DNA from: Candidatus Thermochlorobacter aerophilus
GTDB lineage: Bacteria; Bacteroidota; Chlorobiia; Chlorobiales; Thermochlorobacteraceae
Assembly: GCA_002794105.1 (NCBI GenBank)
Contig: PHFL01000014.1
Span: 1-36,894 of the forward strand
Direction: 5' to 3'
DNA length: 36,894 bases
The translations under genes were made by a program, and so were the position numbers. Position 1 is the stretch's first letter. Each line of letters begins with the position of its first letter. Under the pieces are notes generated by a model. The model saw only the letters and a list, made by a program, of their open reading frames with translations, had not been told where the DNA came from and made no database searches. Positions 1-7,432 of the stretch are shown piece by piece.

Positions 1-223
1 CAAAGCCGCGCTGCAATGCCACCATTGCCGCAAAAAATACCGTGTTCCAAAATAGCGCCGCAATGATTTCTTGCCGCAACACCTCACCTGCCAGCGAAAA
101 CAGCGTTAGCGCCACAGAAATCAAGACAAACAACACAATAGTATTGATGCCGTAGCGCGTGCGCATCTCCAAAAGCAAATCTTTGCACAGCACCGCCCAC
201 GCTGCACCAAACAGCACTTTCAT
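1..223 (-). CDS. ccmB: Heme exporter protein B (CcmB), N-terminal part, cut by window edge
   Basis: Minus-strand reading from an ATG at 221-223 runs open to the left edge, so only about 74 N-terminal residues are present. The start reads MKVLFGAAWAVLCKDLLLEM. A charged stretch with RTRYGINT follows, then a hydrophobic helix (IVLFVLISVALTLFSLAG), then a second helix containing ALFWNTVFFAAMVALQRGF. The pattern of a short cytoplasmic N-terminus ending in K-x-L-L-L-E-x-R-x-R-Y, followed by membrane helices, is typical of CcmB. CcmB is the membrane subunit of the CcmAB(C) ABC system used in cytochrome c maturation. The rest of a ccm locus should lie to the left. It is transcribed divergently from the M28 peptidase. 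Family recognition is from memory of the motif, on a partial protein. Confidence 0.72.
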   Translation of the reverse strand, partial: MKVLFGAAWAVLCKDLLLEMRTRYGINTIVLFVLISVALTLFSLAGEVLRQEIIAALFWNTVFFAAMVALQRGF

Positions 224-311
224 GTTTTCTTGGTTTTGATTACCGTTTTTGTAACTTTTGCAAAAATACCAGTATCAAAAAACTTCACTGCGAACATCCA
301 GTTTCACTTCT

Positions 312-1661
312 ATGAAGCATCTTGCCGTTGTTCTTGCTCTTTTCATCTGCATTCCCTCTGCCACAAGTGCCCAAGTTGATTCGGCTCAACTGGTTGCCAC
401 TTACCGAGAAATTGCTTTGCGCATCATTGCCGCTTCAATGAAAGATAGCCTTGCATATGAACGCCTTGCTGAACTTTGCGACACCTTTGGTCCGCGCCTA
501 AGTGGCTCTGAAAACTTAGAGCGCGCCATTGACTGGTGCTTAGCCAAAATGAAAGCCGATGGATTCGACAAAGTGCAAGGCGAACCCGTCATGGTGCCGC
601 GGTGGGTGCGCGGCAAAGAAACTTGCCAGCTAATTTCTCCACGAGCGCACAACATTGCTGTTCTTGGTTTAGGCGGCAGCATTCCTACGCCCAAAAATGG
701 CATCACAGCTGAAGTGTTGGTTGTCCGAGATTTTGATGAATTAGATGCTCGCGCCAGCGAAGCTAAAGGGAAAATTGTGCTTTTCAATACGCCCTTTACG
801 CAGTATGGTCAAACCGTGCGCGTTAGGGTGTTGGGCGCACAGCGTGCCGCTAAAGTCGGTGCCGTTGCCAGCTTGATTCGTTCTGTGGGACCTTTTTCGC
901 TTTATACTCCACACACGGGTGGCATGGCTTATGCGGATTCTATTCCCAAAATTCCGCATGCGGCAATTTCTTTGGAAGATGCCGAGATGCTGGCACGCAT
1001 GCAAAAACGCGGTCAGAAAGTGGTCGTCAAACTTGTGCTCGAGTCGAAGCAACTGCCTGACTCGCCGTCTCGCAATGTTATTGCTGAAATTCGTGGCTCG
1101 GAAAAACCTGACGAGATTGTCGTTTTCGGTGGTCATATTGATTCATGGGATGTCGGTCAAGGCGCTATGGATGATGCGGGCGGGTGTATTGCCGCTTGGC
1201 ACGCGCTGAAAGTCATTCAGTCGCTGGGCTTGCGAGCACGCCGCACGTTGCGCGTGGTGCTATGGACCAACGAAGAAAACGGCTTTCGCGGCGCCACAGC
1301 TTACGCTGAAGCTCACAAACATGAAAAACACGTGCTCGCCATTGAATCGGACGCTGGGGTCTTCAAGCCTACTGGTTTTGGCTTTACGGGTAAAGATTCT
1401 GTGCTGCAAATTATCAAGGCAATTTCAGGATTGCTCACGCCGATTGATGCCGCACGCATCACGCTTGGTGGTGGCGGCGCCGATATTGCTCCGCTGATGC
1501 AGCAAGGCGTGCCCGGCTTAGGCTTGCAGGTCGATGGCTCTCGCTACTTTTGGTATCACCACACGCATGCCGATACCGTCGATAAGCTCAATCCTGAAGA
1601 ACTCAATCGCTGCGTTGCAGCTATGGCGATTATGGCATTTGTTGCCGCTGATTTGCCTTAG
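312..1661 (+). CDS. Secreted M28-family zinc carboxypeptidase (carboxypeptidase Q-like)
   Basis: A 449-residue exopeptidase predicted to act in the periplasm or outside the cell. From ATG 312 the protein opens with a clean signal peptide (MKHLAVVLALFICIPSATSA, then Q). An in-frame TTG at 258 would only add 18 polar residues ahead of it, so I prefer ATG. The M28 co-catalytic zinc site is complete: H275-I-D277 within GGHIDSWDVGQGAMDD, bridging D287, catalytic and ligand glutamates E321-E322 in WTNEENG, D347 in ESDAG, and the C-terminal HHTHAD at 416-421. The GGHxDSWDVGQGAMDD signature fits the carboxypeptidase Q branch of M28, with a PA-like insert before the catalytic core. It ends tail to tail with thiE, and the stop codons overlap (1658-1661). 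Substrate specificity cannot be read from sequence. Confidence 0.88.
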   Translation: MKHLAVVLALFICIPSATSAQVDSAQLVATYREIALRIIAASMKDSLAYERLAELCDTFGPRLSGSENLERAIDWCLAKMKADGFDKVQGEPVMVPRWVRGKETCQLISPRAHNIAVLGLGGSIPTPKNGITAEVLVVRDFDELDARASEAKGKIVLFNTPFTQYGQTVRVRVLGAQRAAKVGAVASLIRSVGPFSLYTPHTGGMAYADSIPKIPHAAISLEDAEMLARMQKRGQKVVVKLVLESKQLPDSPSRNVIAEIRGSEKPDEIVVFGGHIDSWDVGQGAMDDAGGCIAAWHALKVIQSLGLRARRTLRVVLWTNEENGFRGATAYAEAHKHEKHVLAIESDAGVFKPTGFGFTGKDSVLQIIKAISGLLTPIDAARITLGGGGADIAPLMQQGVPGLGLQVDGSRYFWYHHTHADTVDKLNPEELNRCVAAMAIMAFVAADLP

Positions 1662-2320
1662 CTGTCTTTGCGATGCACCTTGTGCAATTCTGTGTAGGTC
1701 TTTATCAGTGCCGACAATTTTGCCGATGCTTCTTGCGGCGACTCGGCTGTGGACACTGCGGAAATCACAGCCAGACTTTGCACGCCGGTTTCCAATACGC
1801 TTGCCGCATTTTCCAAAGTGATGCCGCCAATTGCCATCACTGGAATTTTTACAGCGGCGACCACCTCTTGCAGTGCCGCCAGTCCTCGTGCGGGCGTTGG
1901 TTTCTCTTTACTGCTGGTTGGAAAAATGTGACCAAATCCGATGTAGTCAGCGCCTTGCTGCTGTGCGGCTAAGGCTTCCTCAAGTGTGGAAGCTGTTGCG
2001 CCAATGATTTTGCCCTTGCCCAAAATTTTGCGTGCGGCTGGAATCGGCAAGTCGGTTTGTCCAAGATGCACGCCATCGGCATCTGCGGCCAGTGCAATAT
2101 CTGCGCGGTCATTGACGATGAAGAGTCTGCCAAAACTCATGGTCAGTGTGCGCATGGCTACTGCCAGTGCAAAGAGCTCTTTTGCCGAGAGATGTTTATC
2201 GCGCAGTTGGATGATGCTTGCGCCGCCGCGCATGGCAAGTTCAGCAAGTTGCAAGTGCGTGTAGCGCTTTTGCGTGGTGGTGTCTGTAATGACGCACAGT
2301 CCTGAAATTTCTTGATGCAT
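1658..2320 (-). CDS. thiE: Thiamine-phosphate synthase ThiE
   Basis: A 220-residue TIM-barrel enzyme that couples HMP-pyrophosphate with the carboxylated thiazole phosphate to give thiamine phosphate. ThiE motifs are intact: QLRDK at 38-42, VNDR at 69-72, DGVHLGQ at 82-88, GATAST at 107-112 in the phosphate-binding position, GHIFPTSSK at 130-138 (pyrophosphate loop) and AIGGI at 163-167. It is the last gene of thiG-tenI-thiE, 22 bases downstream of the tenI stop. It has the full catalytic set that its neighbouring paralogue lacks, so this copy is the likely true synthase. The stop overlaps the stop of the convergent M28 gene. Confidence 0.93.
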   Translation of the reverse strand: MHQEISGLCVITDTTTQKRYTHLQLAELAMRGGASIIQLRDKHLSAKELFALAVAMRTLTMSFGRLFIVNDRADIALAADADGVHLGQTDLPIPAARKILGKGKIIGATASTLEEALAAQQQGADYIGFGHIFPTSSKEKPTPARGLAALQEVVAAVKIPVMAIGGITLENAASVLETGVQSLAVISAVSTAESPQEASAKLSALIKTYTELHKVHRKDS

Positions 2321-2342
2321 GGATTGCTTTATGGTTATGCGG

Positions 2343-2981
2343 TTAAGACTGTTGCACCGTGTCGGCTATTGCTTGCAGCAAGGTATGAACAGCTTGACCA
2401 ATGTTTTCTGCCAGTGCAACTTCTGACATGACAGCCACACCAAATGCACCATTTTCTAAGCACTGCCTTGCTGTTTGCGCCGTAATACCACCTATTGCGA
2501 AAACGGGTATTTGTACCTGTTCAGTTATGGCTTTGAGCGCTTCAAGCCCGCGTGGCGCAACGTTTGGTTTGGAAGCAGTTTTGAAGATATGCCCGAAGAT
2601 GAGCAGGTCTGCGCCGCTCTGCTCTGCGGCTTTGGCGCCAGCCAAGTCATGCACACTTTTGGCAATTAGCCACTTGGCATGCAGTTTTCGCACCACTTCA
2701 ATCGGCAAACCCAATTCTGGCACGACCACACCATCGGCTTCAGTTGCCCAAGCCACATCAGCTCGGTCGTTGATGAGCAATTTTGCTCCATATCGCATTG
2801 TAATGCATCGCAATGTGCTAGCAAGGTAATAGAGCTGCGCGCTGCCAAGGTGTTTTTCTCGCAATTGGATAAGCCGTCCGCCCGCTGCACAGACTTCTTC
2901 TGTCCACTTTGGCAGTGGCACTTGCATGCGCGCGCTATCGGTGATAATCATCAGCTTTGGCAGTGCATCGATTTGCTTCAT
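2343..2981 (-). CDS. tenI: Thiazole tautomerase TenI (ThiE paralogue)
   Basis: A 212-residue protein in the same TIM-barrel family as ThiE, and the second member of the operon. It keeps QLREKHL (39-45) and NDR (71-73). The ThiE substrate loop DGVHLGQ is replaced by DGVVVPE, and the GATAST position reads AKSVHD with H111. A SVH motif at this place, followed by FGHIF and GVAVMS, matches Bacillus TenI, where the histidine is associated with tautomerisation of the thiazole carboxylate made by ThiG. The inferred job is thiazole aromatisation rather than a second synthase. Its start overlaps the thiG stop by four bases (ATGA), implying translational coupling. It could alternatively be a degenerate ThiE. 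Confidence 0.82.
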   Translation of the reverse strand: MKQIDALPKLMIITDSARMQVPLPKWTEEVCAAGGRLIQLREKHLGSAQLYYLASTLRCITMRYGAKLLINDRADVAWATEADGVVVPELGLPIEVVRKLHAKWLIAKSVHDLAGAKAAEQSGADLLIFGHIFKTASKPNVAPRGLEALKAITEQVQIPVFAIGGITAQTARQCLENGAFGVAVMSEVALAENIGQAVHTLLQAIADTVQQS

Positions 2982-3754
2982 TGTCCGATTATGCCTTCAA
3001 GCGGGCTGGATGCTGTGGCGTAGAGTTTTCTTGGTATTCGCCCTGCCTCGAACGCCAAGCGTCCAGCTTTGACGGCAAGTTTCATGGCTTCAGCCATTTG
3101 CACAGGATGTTGCGCTTGTGAAACGGCGGTGTTAAGCAAAACACCATCGTAGCCCAGTTCCATGGCAATTGCGGCATCAGAGGCAGTGCCAATGCCGGCA
3201 TCGATGATGAGCGGAATATCGGGCAGTTGCTCGCGTATGATTTGCAGGTTGTATGGATTGCGAATTCCCATACCTGAACCGATTGGTGATGCCAGCGGCA
3301 TAACGGCATGGCAGCCCAAGTTGTAGAGTTTCTTGCATGTAATCGGGTCATCGTTGGTGTAAGCCAGTACGATGAACCCATCGTTGAGCAGTTGTTCAGC
3401 GGCTTTGAGCAATTCTACTGTGTCTGGAAAGAGTGTCTCATCGTCGCCAATGACTTCAAGTTTTATCCAGTTGGTGTTAAGGCTTTCGCGAGCCAGTTGT
3501 GCCGTCAGTACAGCATCTTTTGCGGTGTAGCATCCTGCGGTATTTGGCAGAAAGAAAAGATTTTTTTCCTCCAGATATTTGATGATACTTTCGCTTGCCG
3601 TCTCTTGCACATTGATACGGCGTATGGATACGGTTACGATTTCTGCGCCACTGGCTTCAATAGCGGCTAACATCGTTTGCGGATTCGGGTATTTCGCTGT
3701 CCCTATCAGCAACCGCGATTGAAATGCCTTGCCAGCAATGACCAGTTCTCCCAT
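2978..3754 (-). CDS. thiG: Thiazole synthase ThiG
   Basis: A 258-residue enzyme that builds the thiazole ring from deoxyxylulose phosphate, dehydroglycine or glycine imine, and ThiS thiocarboxylate. Visible motifs: [17 protein letters not shown] near the start, the imine-forming lysine K98 in [37 protein letters not shown] and GVLLNTAVS. The C-terminus contains [15 protein letters not shown]. An upstream in-frame ATG at 3820 would add 22 polar residues absent from the family, so I chose ATG 3754, which gives the usual length. It is first in thiG-tenI-thiE. No thiS, thiH/thiO or thiF is in the window, and I could not find TPP-riboswitch signatures in the 250 bases upstream. Confidence 0.93.
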   Translation of the reverse strand: MGELVIAGKAFQSRLLIGTAKYPNPQTMLAAIEASGAEIVTVSIRRINVQETASESIIKYLEEKNLFFLPNTAGCYTAKDAVLTAQLARESLNTNWIKLEVIGDDETLFPDTVELLKAAEQLLNDGFIVLAYTNDDPITCKKLYNLGCHAVMPLASPIGSGMGIRNPYNLQIIREQLPDIPLIIDAGIGTASDAAIAMELGYDGVLLNTAVSQAQHPVQMAEAMKLAVKAGRLAFEAGRIPRKLYATASSPLEGIIGQ

Positions 3755-4006
3755 TTCTTTTTCCGTCCTTTTAGTCTTTGAACATCGCAAAAATTTATGC
3801 AATTCTGTTTCTGATTGCATAGAAACTTAAGCTCTGTTGGCAAATCCAAAAAACTTTTTAACTTCTGTGAGTGCAGCCCTAATATCACCTTTGTTTTTGG
3901 AACAATGATTTGACGCAAGTTCGTTGAAATTAGATAGATGCACTGCAAGCCAGTCGTTTGCAGTGAGTTTTGCTAAGCAACAATCCGTTCAAGTCTTTGA
4001 GTTTTT

Positions 4007-4981
4007 ATGCAGCAGAGTTATGATTCTATCCGCAACTTCATCATGGCATCGAATCCTGATGTCTTCAAAGTCTTGCTCATTGAAGACAATTTAGACCACA
4101 GCTTCTTGGTGAAAAGTCATCTTGAAGCCAAGGGGCGCTATCAAGTTGAAACCACCAACTCTGGCGAACAAGGTATTGCGTGGATTCAAGAAAATCCCTC
4201 TCGCTTCGATATTGTTCTTCTTGATTATGACCTACCTGGTCAAAACGGCTTGGATATTTTGCGCCGCATTCAGAGTATCAGTCGTTTTATTCCAGTTGTG
4301 CTCATTACAGGTTTGGGATCTGAATCTGTGGCGGTTGAAATTATGAAGGCTGGGGCAAAGGATTATGTTATCAAGACGGGCGAATACTACAGGGCGCTGC
4401 ACATTACCATTGACCAGGTGATGGAGAAGCACAAGTTTGAGATGCTCAATCTTCAGCTTCAACGCCAACTCGAGGAGCGCGCCAACAAAGATTTTCTTAC
4501 CGGTGTCTATAACCGACATCGCTTCACAGAATTGTTTGAGCATGAAATTAACAGTGCGGTTCGCTACAAGCGACCCATCTCTGTGGCAATGATTGATGTT
4601 GACCGGTTTAAAGAGATTAACGACAAATACGGTCATAAGATGGGCGATTTTGCACTGGTCTGCATCAGTGACTTGCTTCGACAGCAATTGCGCGCCTCTG
4701 ACATCATTGGTCGTTTTGGCGGTGACGAATTCATCGTTGTTATGCCTGAAACGGATAAAACTCAAGCTCAAATCACATTTGAGCGTATTCAGAATGCATT
4801 AGAGGCTTTTAACAAAACTGGGCAATTTCCATGTGAACTGTCCCTCTCCATCGGTATTGCTAGCAGTAGTGATGGCTACGAAAACCTGGTTGAGCTCGCC
4901 GATGCTGCCATGTACCGTAATAAGCAAGCTAAGAAACGCGGTCTAGCAAGTCTTTTCGAAGGCCCCGAAAAAACTCAATAG
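4007..4981 (+). CDS. Response regulator with receiver and GGDEF domains (diguanylate cyclase)
   Basis: A 324-residue cytoplasmic regulator. Residues about 19-138 form a CheY-like receiver: acidic pair E26-D27, phosphoacceptor D73 in LLDYD, T101 and K123. A helical linker (about 140-160) leads to a GGDEF domain (about 161-315). This contains DFLTGVYNRHRF, the metal-binding DVDRFKEIND, the active-site GGDEF at 238-242 and the RASD inhibitory I-site (229-232), five residues before GGDEF. It should therefore make c-di-GMP with product inhibition, gated by phosphorylation. This is the PleD/WspR type of logic with one receiver. No cognate kinase is adjacent. ATG 4043 (MASNPD...) is an equally plausible start. 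It stands alone, divergent from thiG and just ahead of the rplU promoter. Confidence 0.9.
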   Translation: MQQSYDSIRNFIMASNPDVFKVLLIEDNLDHSFLVKSHLEAKGRYQVETTNSGEQGIAWIQENPSRFDIVLLDYDLPGQNGLDILRRIQSISRFIPVVLITGLGSESVAVEIMKAGAKDYVIKTGEYYRALHITIDQVMEKHKFEMLNLQLQRQLEERANKDFLTGVYNRHRFTELFEHEINSAVRYKRPISVAMIDVDRFKEINDKYGHKMGDFALVCISDLLRQQLRASDIIGRFGGDEFIVVMPETDKTQAQITFERIQNALEAFNKTGQFPCELSLSIGIASSSDGYENLVELADAAMYRNKQAKKRGLASLFEGPEKTQ

Positions 4982-4984
4982 TGC

Positions 4985-5015
4985 TTTGACATTTACACAA
5001 TCTGTTGTATATTTG
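4985..5015 (+). promoter_or_regulatory. Bacteroidota-type promoter of rplU-rpmA
   Basis: TTTG at 4985-4988, a 19-base spacer, then TATATTTG at 5008-5015. This matches the Bacteroidota/Chlorobiota primary-sigma consensus (TTTG and TAnnTTTG). It starts directly after the stop of the GGDEF gene and leaves a leader of roughly 15-17 bases before the rplU ATG. Confidence 0.75.
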
Positions 5016-5036
5016 CGACCCGTTTTTGGAACTTAT

Positions 5037-5333
5037 ATGAAAGCACTAGTAGAGATTTCCGATAAGCAGTTTTTTGTTCAGCCGGGCGACACTATCTTTG
5101 TCCCCAAGCAAAAAGCAAATGCGGGCGATATTCTGACCTTGGAGAAGGTACTGATGACCAGCGATGGCACAACTGCTACTCTTTCTCCAAAGGTTTCAGT
5201 GACCGCAAAAGTACTTCGTCATCTTAAAGGCGAAAAAATTCTGGTTTTCAAGAAAAAGCGCCGTAAGCGCTATCGCCGCACATACGGGCATCGTCAAGAT
5301 TTTACAGAATTGGAAATCGTCTCTATTGCGTAA
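5037..5333 (+). CDS. rplU: 50S ribosomal protein L21
   Basis: A 98-residue L21 starting [20 protein letters not shown], with the family's internal VLMTSDG turn and the very basic, rRNA-binding C-terminus containing [19 protein letters not shown]. An in-frame upstream reading adds 17 residues, but these would cover the promoter, so ATG 5037 is the start. It is followed 36 bases later by rpmA, the normal rplU-rpmA pair of the large ribosomal subunit. Both are probably driven by the promoter at 4985-5015. Confidence 0.95.
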   Translation: MKALVEISDKQFFVQPGDTIFVPKQKANAGDILTLEKVLMTSDGTTATLSPKVSVTAKVLRHLKGEKILVFKKKRRKRYRRTYGHRQDFTELEIVSIA

Positions 5334-5358
5334 GTACTGTCCAATCTAAAAACATTCA

Positions 5359-5364
5359 GGGAGG
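5359..5364 (+). promoter_or_regulatory. Strong Shine-Dalgarno of rpmA
   Basis: GGGAGG lies five bases before the rpmA ATG. It is noteworthy because most genes in this window have no recognisable Shine-Dalgarno, so rpmA seems set for strong translation. Confidence 0.7.
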
Positions 5365-5369
5365 TTTGT

Positions 5370-5639
5370 ATGGCACATAAGAAAGGTGCTGGCTCTACAA
5401 AAAACGGTCGCGATAGTAATCCGAAGTACCTTGGCATTAAGGCGTTCGGTGGTGAGTATGTTCGTGCTGGCTCTATCATTGTTCGTCAGCGTGGTACGCT
5501 CTACAAAGCTGGCAAAAATGTGGGCATTGGCAGAGACCATACGCTCTATGCGTTGAAAGATGGTCATGTCGTCTTCAAGCGCGGCAAGGACGACCGCACA
5601 TTTGTCAGCGTCGAACCTGTGCTTGCCACTCCAGCATAA
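5370..5639 (+). CDS. rpmA: 50S ribosomal protein L27
   Basis: An 89-residue L27 beginning [20 protein letters not shown]. The glycine- and lysine-rich N-terminus reaches the peptidyl-transferase centre. IIVRQRGT and [15 protein letters not shown] are also classic L27. The N-terminus is mature from Met-Ala, without the cleavable extension seen in Firmicutes. It is second in rplU-rpmA, behind a strong Shine-Dalgarno and ahead of a hairpin terminator. Confidence 0.97.
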   Translation: MAHKKGAGSTKNGRDSNPKYLGIKAFGGEYVRAGSIIVRQRGTLYKAGKNVGIGRDHTLYALKDGHVVFKRGKDDRTFVSVEPVLATPA

Positions 5640-5661
5640 GCCAAGGGAGCTGTATCTGTGT

Positions 5662-5690
5662 TGGTGCTTAAGTAGCACCAGCTTACCTTT
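5662..5690 (+). terminator. Probable intrinsic terminator after rpmA
   Basis: A perfect 7-bp stem, TGGTGCT / AGCACCA (5662-5668 with 5674-5680), has a 5-base loop and is followed by GCTTACCTTTTC. It lies 23 bases after the rpmA stop, between the convergent rpmA and smpB. The T tract is short and offset, so efficiency is uncertain. Confidence 0.5.
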
Positions 5691-5708
5691 TCATGGTATT
5701 TTCTGTTT

Positions 5709-6170
5709 CTATTCGCCGCGACGCATTTCACGCTCAAGGTCACGCTGCTTGATAGCCTCACGCTTGTCATGCATCTTTTTGCCTCGCACTAACGCAAGTT
5801 CAAGCTTTGCTATACCTCGACTGTTGAAATAGAGTTTGAGCGGTACCAGTGTCAAACCTTTCTGCTCTACTTTTGACTTGAGTTTAAGAATCTCATCTTT
5901 ATGTAGCAAGAGTTTGCGACTGCGTCTGGGGTCTTGAGGTTCTGTAGTTGCGTGCTCATATGGCGTAATTTGCATATTTTCGAGCGTCACTTCATTGTTG
6001 CGCAGCAATGCAAAACTATCGTCCAAGCTAGCTTTACCTTGACGGATAGACTTTACCTCCGCCCCCTTGAGTGCGATACCAGCTTCGAGTGTCTCCAATA
6101 TCTCGTATTCGTATCGCGCTTTGCGATTGTAGATAGTTTTTACGAATTCCGATTTGGCTACTTTTTTCAT
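5709..6170 (-). CDS. smpB: SsrA (tmRNA)-binding protein SmpB
   Basis: A 153-residue trans-translation factor that binds tmRNA and enters stalled ribosomes. Evidence: [19 protein letters not shown] near the start, [29 protein letters not shown] in the middle, [23 protein letters not shown], and the basic C-terminal tail ([19 protein letters not shown]) that mimics the missing codon-anticodon helix. The loop usually reading Y-x-x-G-N-x-x-N-H-D-P here reads [18 protein letters not shown], a mild divergence. The gene is monocistronic and convergent with rplU-rpmA. No tmRNA gene was found beside it. Confidence 0.95.
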   Translation of the reverse strand: MKKVAKSEFVKTIYNRKARYEYEILETLEAGIALKGAEVKSIRQGKASLDDSFALLRNNEVTLENMQITPYEHATTEPQDPRRSRKLLLHKDEILKLKSKVEQKGLTLVPLKLYFNSRGIAKLELALVRGKKMHDKREAIKQRDLEREMRRGE

Positions 6171-6495
6171 GCTCTGTGTTGAATTTTGAAAAGTTAGTTA
6201 AGAATTTTTTCCTCTGTCAAGTGCCACAGAGATTCTCTGAGCCTATCCTTGCCTTGTTTTTCAACAGAAAATGCATTTTTATCTGCGATTTTTCCGCTTG
6301 GTAACAATTCACACAACTTTGGCACGATGTTTGCTCTTATAGTTAGCAGTGTTCCTTCTCACAGCTTCTCTCCAGCCGCAGTGGGCTATCTAGGTTAGGG
6401 GGGTAGCCCACAATTTTTTTGTATAGCTTTTACTTCCTACGCCCTTTACTTTTCGCTATTTTTTATCTTTGGAGCTTTCTCTATCGTCCTTGAAA
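6171..6495. other. 325-base non-coding gap between divergent smpB and DMT transporter
   Basis: I find no credible protein gene here. It contains a small hairpin (CTCTGT / ACAGAG at 6212-6217 and 6226-6231) near the smpB start. At its right end is a strong terminator-like hairpin on the plus strand (6381-6420) with no protein gene upstream of it. The middle is AT-rich, with no clear TAnnTTTG promoter. Candidate contents are a short RNA gene ending at 6420 or a regulated 5' leader of the transporter gene. Confidence 0.5.
6381..6420 (+). terminator. Orphan terminator-like hairpin ahead of the DMT transporter
   Basis: An 8-bp perfect stem GTGGGCTA / TAGCCCAC (6381-6388 with 6404-6411) with a 15-base loop holding a run of six G, followed by AA and seven T (6414-6420). 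This is the best intrinsic-terminator shape in the left half of the window. No plus-strand gene precedes it, so it should end either a small RNA or a transporter leader (attenuator or riboswitch-like). Confidence 0.6.
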
Positions 6496-7431
6496 ATGAA
6501 TGACGCTCGCCGCACGCTTCATCACAGCGATGAAGAACGGCTCAAAGGCATCTTCTATGTTGCCCTGGCTGCTCTACTCTGGAGCACTGGCGGGGCTTTT
6601 ATCAAACTTGTGGAACTTGACTCGTTTCAGACCTCATTTTGGCGCTCGCTATTTGCCGCTTTCACTATTGCTGCTATTACAAAGCCCTACCCGCTGCGGT
6701 TTAATTCAGATACGATTTTTTCCTCATTAGCTTATTCTGCCACGTTGATATTTTTCGTAGCTGGCACGAAACTGACTACAGCGGCTAATGCAATCCTTCT
6801 GCAATACGCGGCACCGATTTACATTCTCGTGCTCGCCCGTTTGATTTTACATGAACAGATGAATAAAGTGCAGGTGATAACTGTACTTTTTTGCATCGTT
6901 GGAATGGCGATTTTTTTTCTGGATCAACTCTCTGCTGCTGGATACTTAGGCAATTTTTTGGCAGCACTCTCTGGTATTGCTTTTGCGTTTATGACTGTGC
7001 TGCTTCGCAAGCAGCGCGATACTGACCCCACACAAGCCATACTTCTGGGCAACCTTTGGATTGTTCTCATCTGCGCTGCTATTGTGATATGGCAATCCTT
7101 CTTTAACCCCAAAGGGGTCATGCACGAAGATGTTTATTTTGGCTTTGCCATTTCTACAGCGGATAGCATCATTGTTGCTTTCTTAGGTATTTTTCAAATT
7201 GCAATCCCATACCTGCTGTTTGCACGGGCAATTCGCTCGCTGCGAGCTTTAGATGCTTCTCTTATCAGTATGTTAGAACCTGTGCTCAATCCGATTTGGG
7301 CATTTTTGCTGGTCGGCGAAGTGCCTTCTTCCTACGCTTTCATTGGTGGCGCTATTATCATCGGTGCTGTTTTTGTGCAAAATGTCTGGGCATTGAAGTT
7401 TTCAGACTCTCAAAGTTCCTCTCTGCGCTAA
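6496..7431 (+). CDS. EamA/DMT-family transporter
   Basis: A 311-residue inner-membrane protein with about ten hydrophobic helices arranged as two EamA-type halves. The first half includes FYVALAALLWSTGGAFIKL, a typical EamA opening, with a proline-rich turn and A-I-L-L-Q-Y-A-A-P-I-Y before helix 4. The second ends with SLISMLEPVLNPIWAFLLVGE and AFIGGAIIIGAVF, the usual EamA C-terminal signature with E-P and N-P. It probably exports or imports a small metabolite, but the substrate is unknown. An in-frame TTG at 6469 exists, and I chose ATG 6496. It lies downstream of the orphan terminator-like hairpin and convergent with the nuclease gene, one base from stop to stop. Confidence 0.87.
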   Translation: MNDARRTLHHSDEERLKGIFYVALAALLWSTGGAFIKLVELDSFQTSFWRSLFAAFTIAAITKPYPLRFNSDTIFSSLAYSATLIFFVAGTKLTTAANAILLQYAAPIYILVLARLILHEQMNKVQVITVLFCIVGMAIFFLDQLSAAGYLGNFLAALSGIAFAFMTVLLRKQRDTDPTQAILLGNLWIVLICAAIVIWQSFFNPKGVMHEDVYFGFAISTADSIIVAFLGIFQIAIPYLLFARAIRSLRALDASLISMLEPVLNPIWAFLLVGEVPSSYAFIGGAIIIGAVFVQNVWALKFSDSQSSSLR

Positions 7432-7432
7432 G

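Noticed and set aside
258..311. Longer start (TTG 258) for the M28 peptidase
   Set aside because: It adds a polar stretch before a clean signal peptide. ATG 312 is a better start.
741..1136. 131-codon antisense frame in the M28 gene
   Set aside because: Opposite a well-supported peptidase. Composition is not protein-like.
3755..4006. TPP riboswitch in front of thiG
   Set aside because: The minus-strand leader lacks the CUGAGA and ACCUGAU-type conserved blocks of the THI element. I see no matching fold.
4232..4771. 179-codon minus-strand open frame opposite the GGDEF gene
   Set aside because: It lies fully antisense to a clear GGDEF domain, has no family features, and is typical of shadow frames in this base composition.
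6171..6495. tmRNA (ssrA) gene beside smpB
   Set aside because: No tRNA-like ends (GGGG start, T-loop GGTTCGA, terminal CCA) and no plausible tag reading frame. The hairpin looks like a plain terminator.
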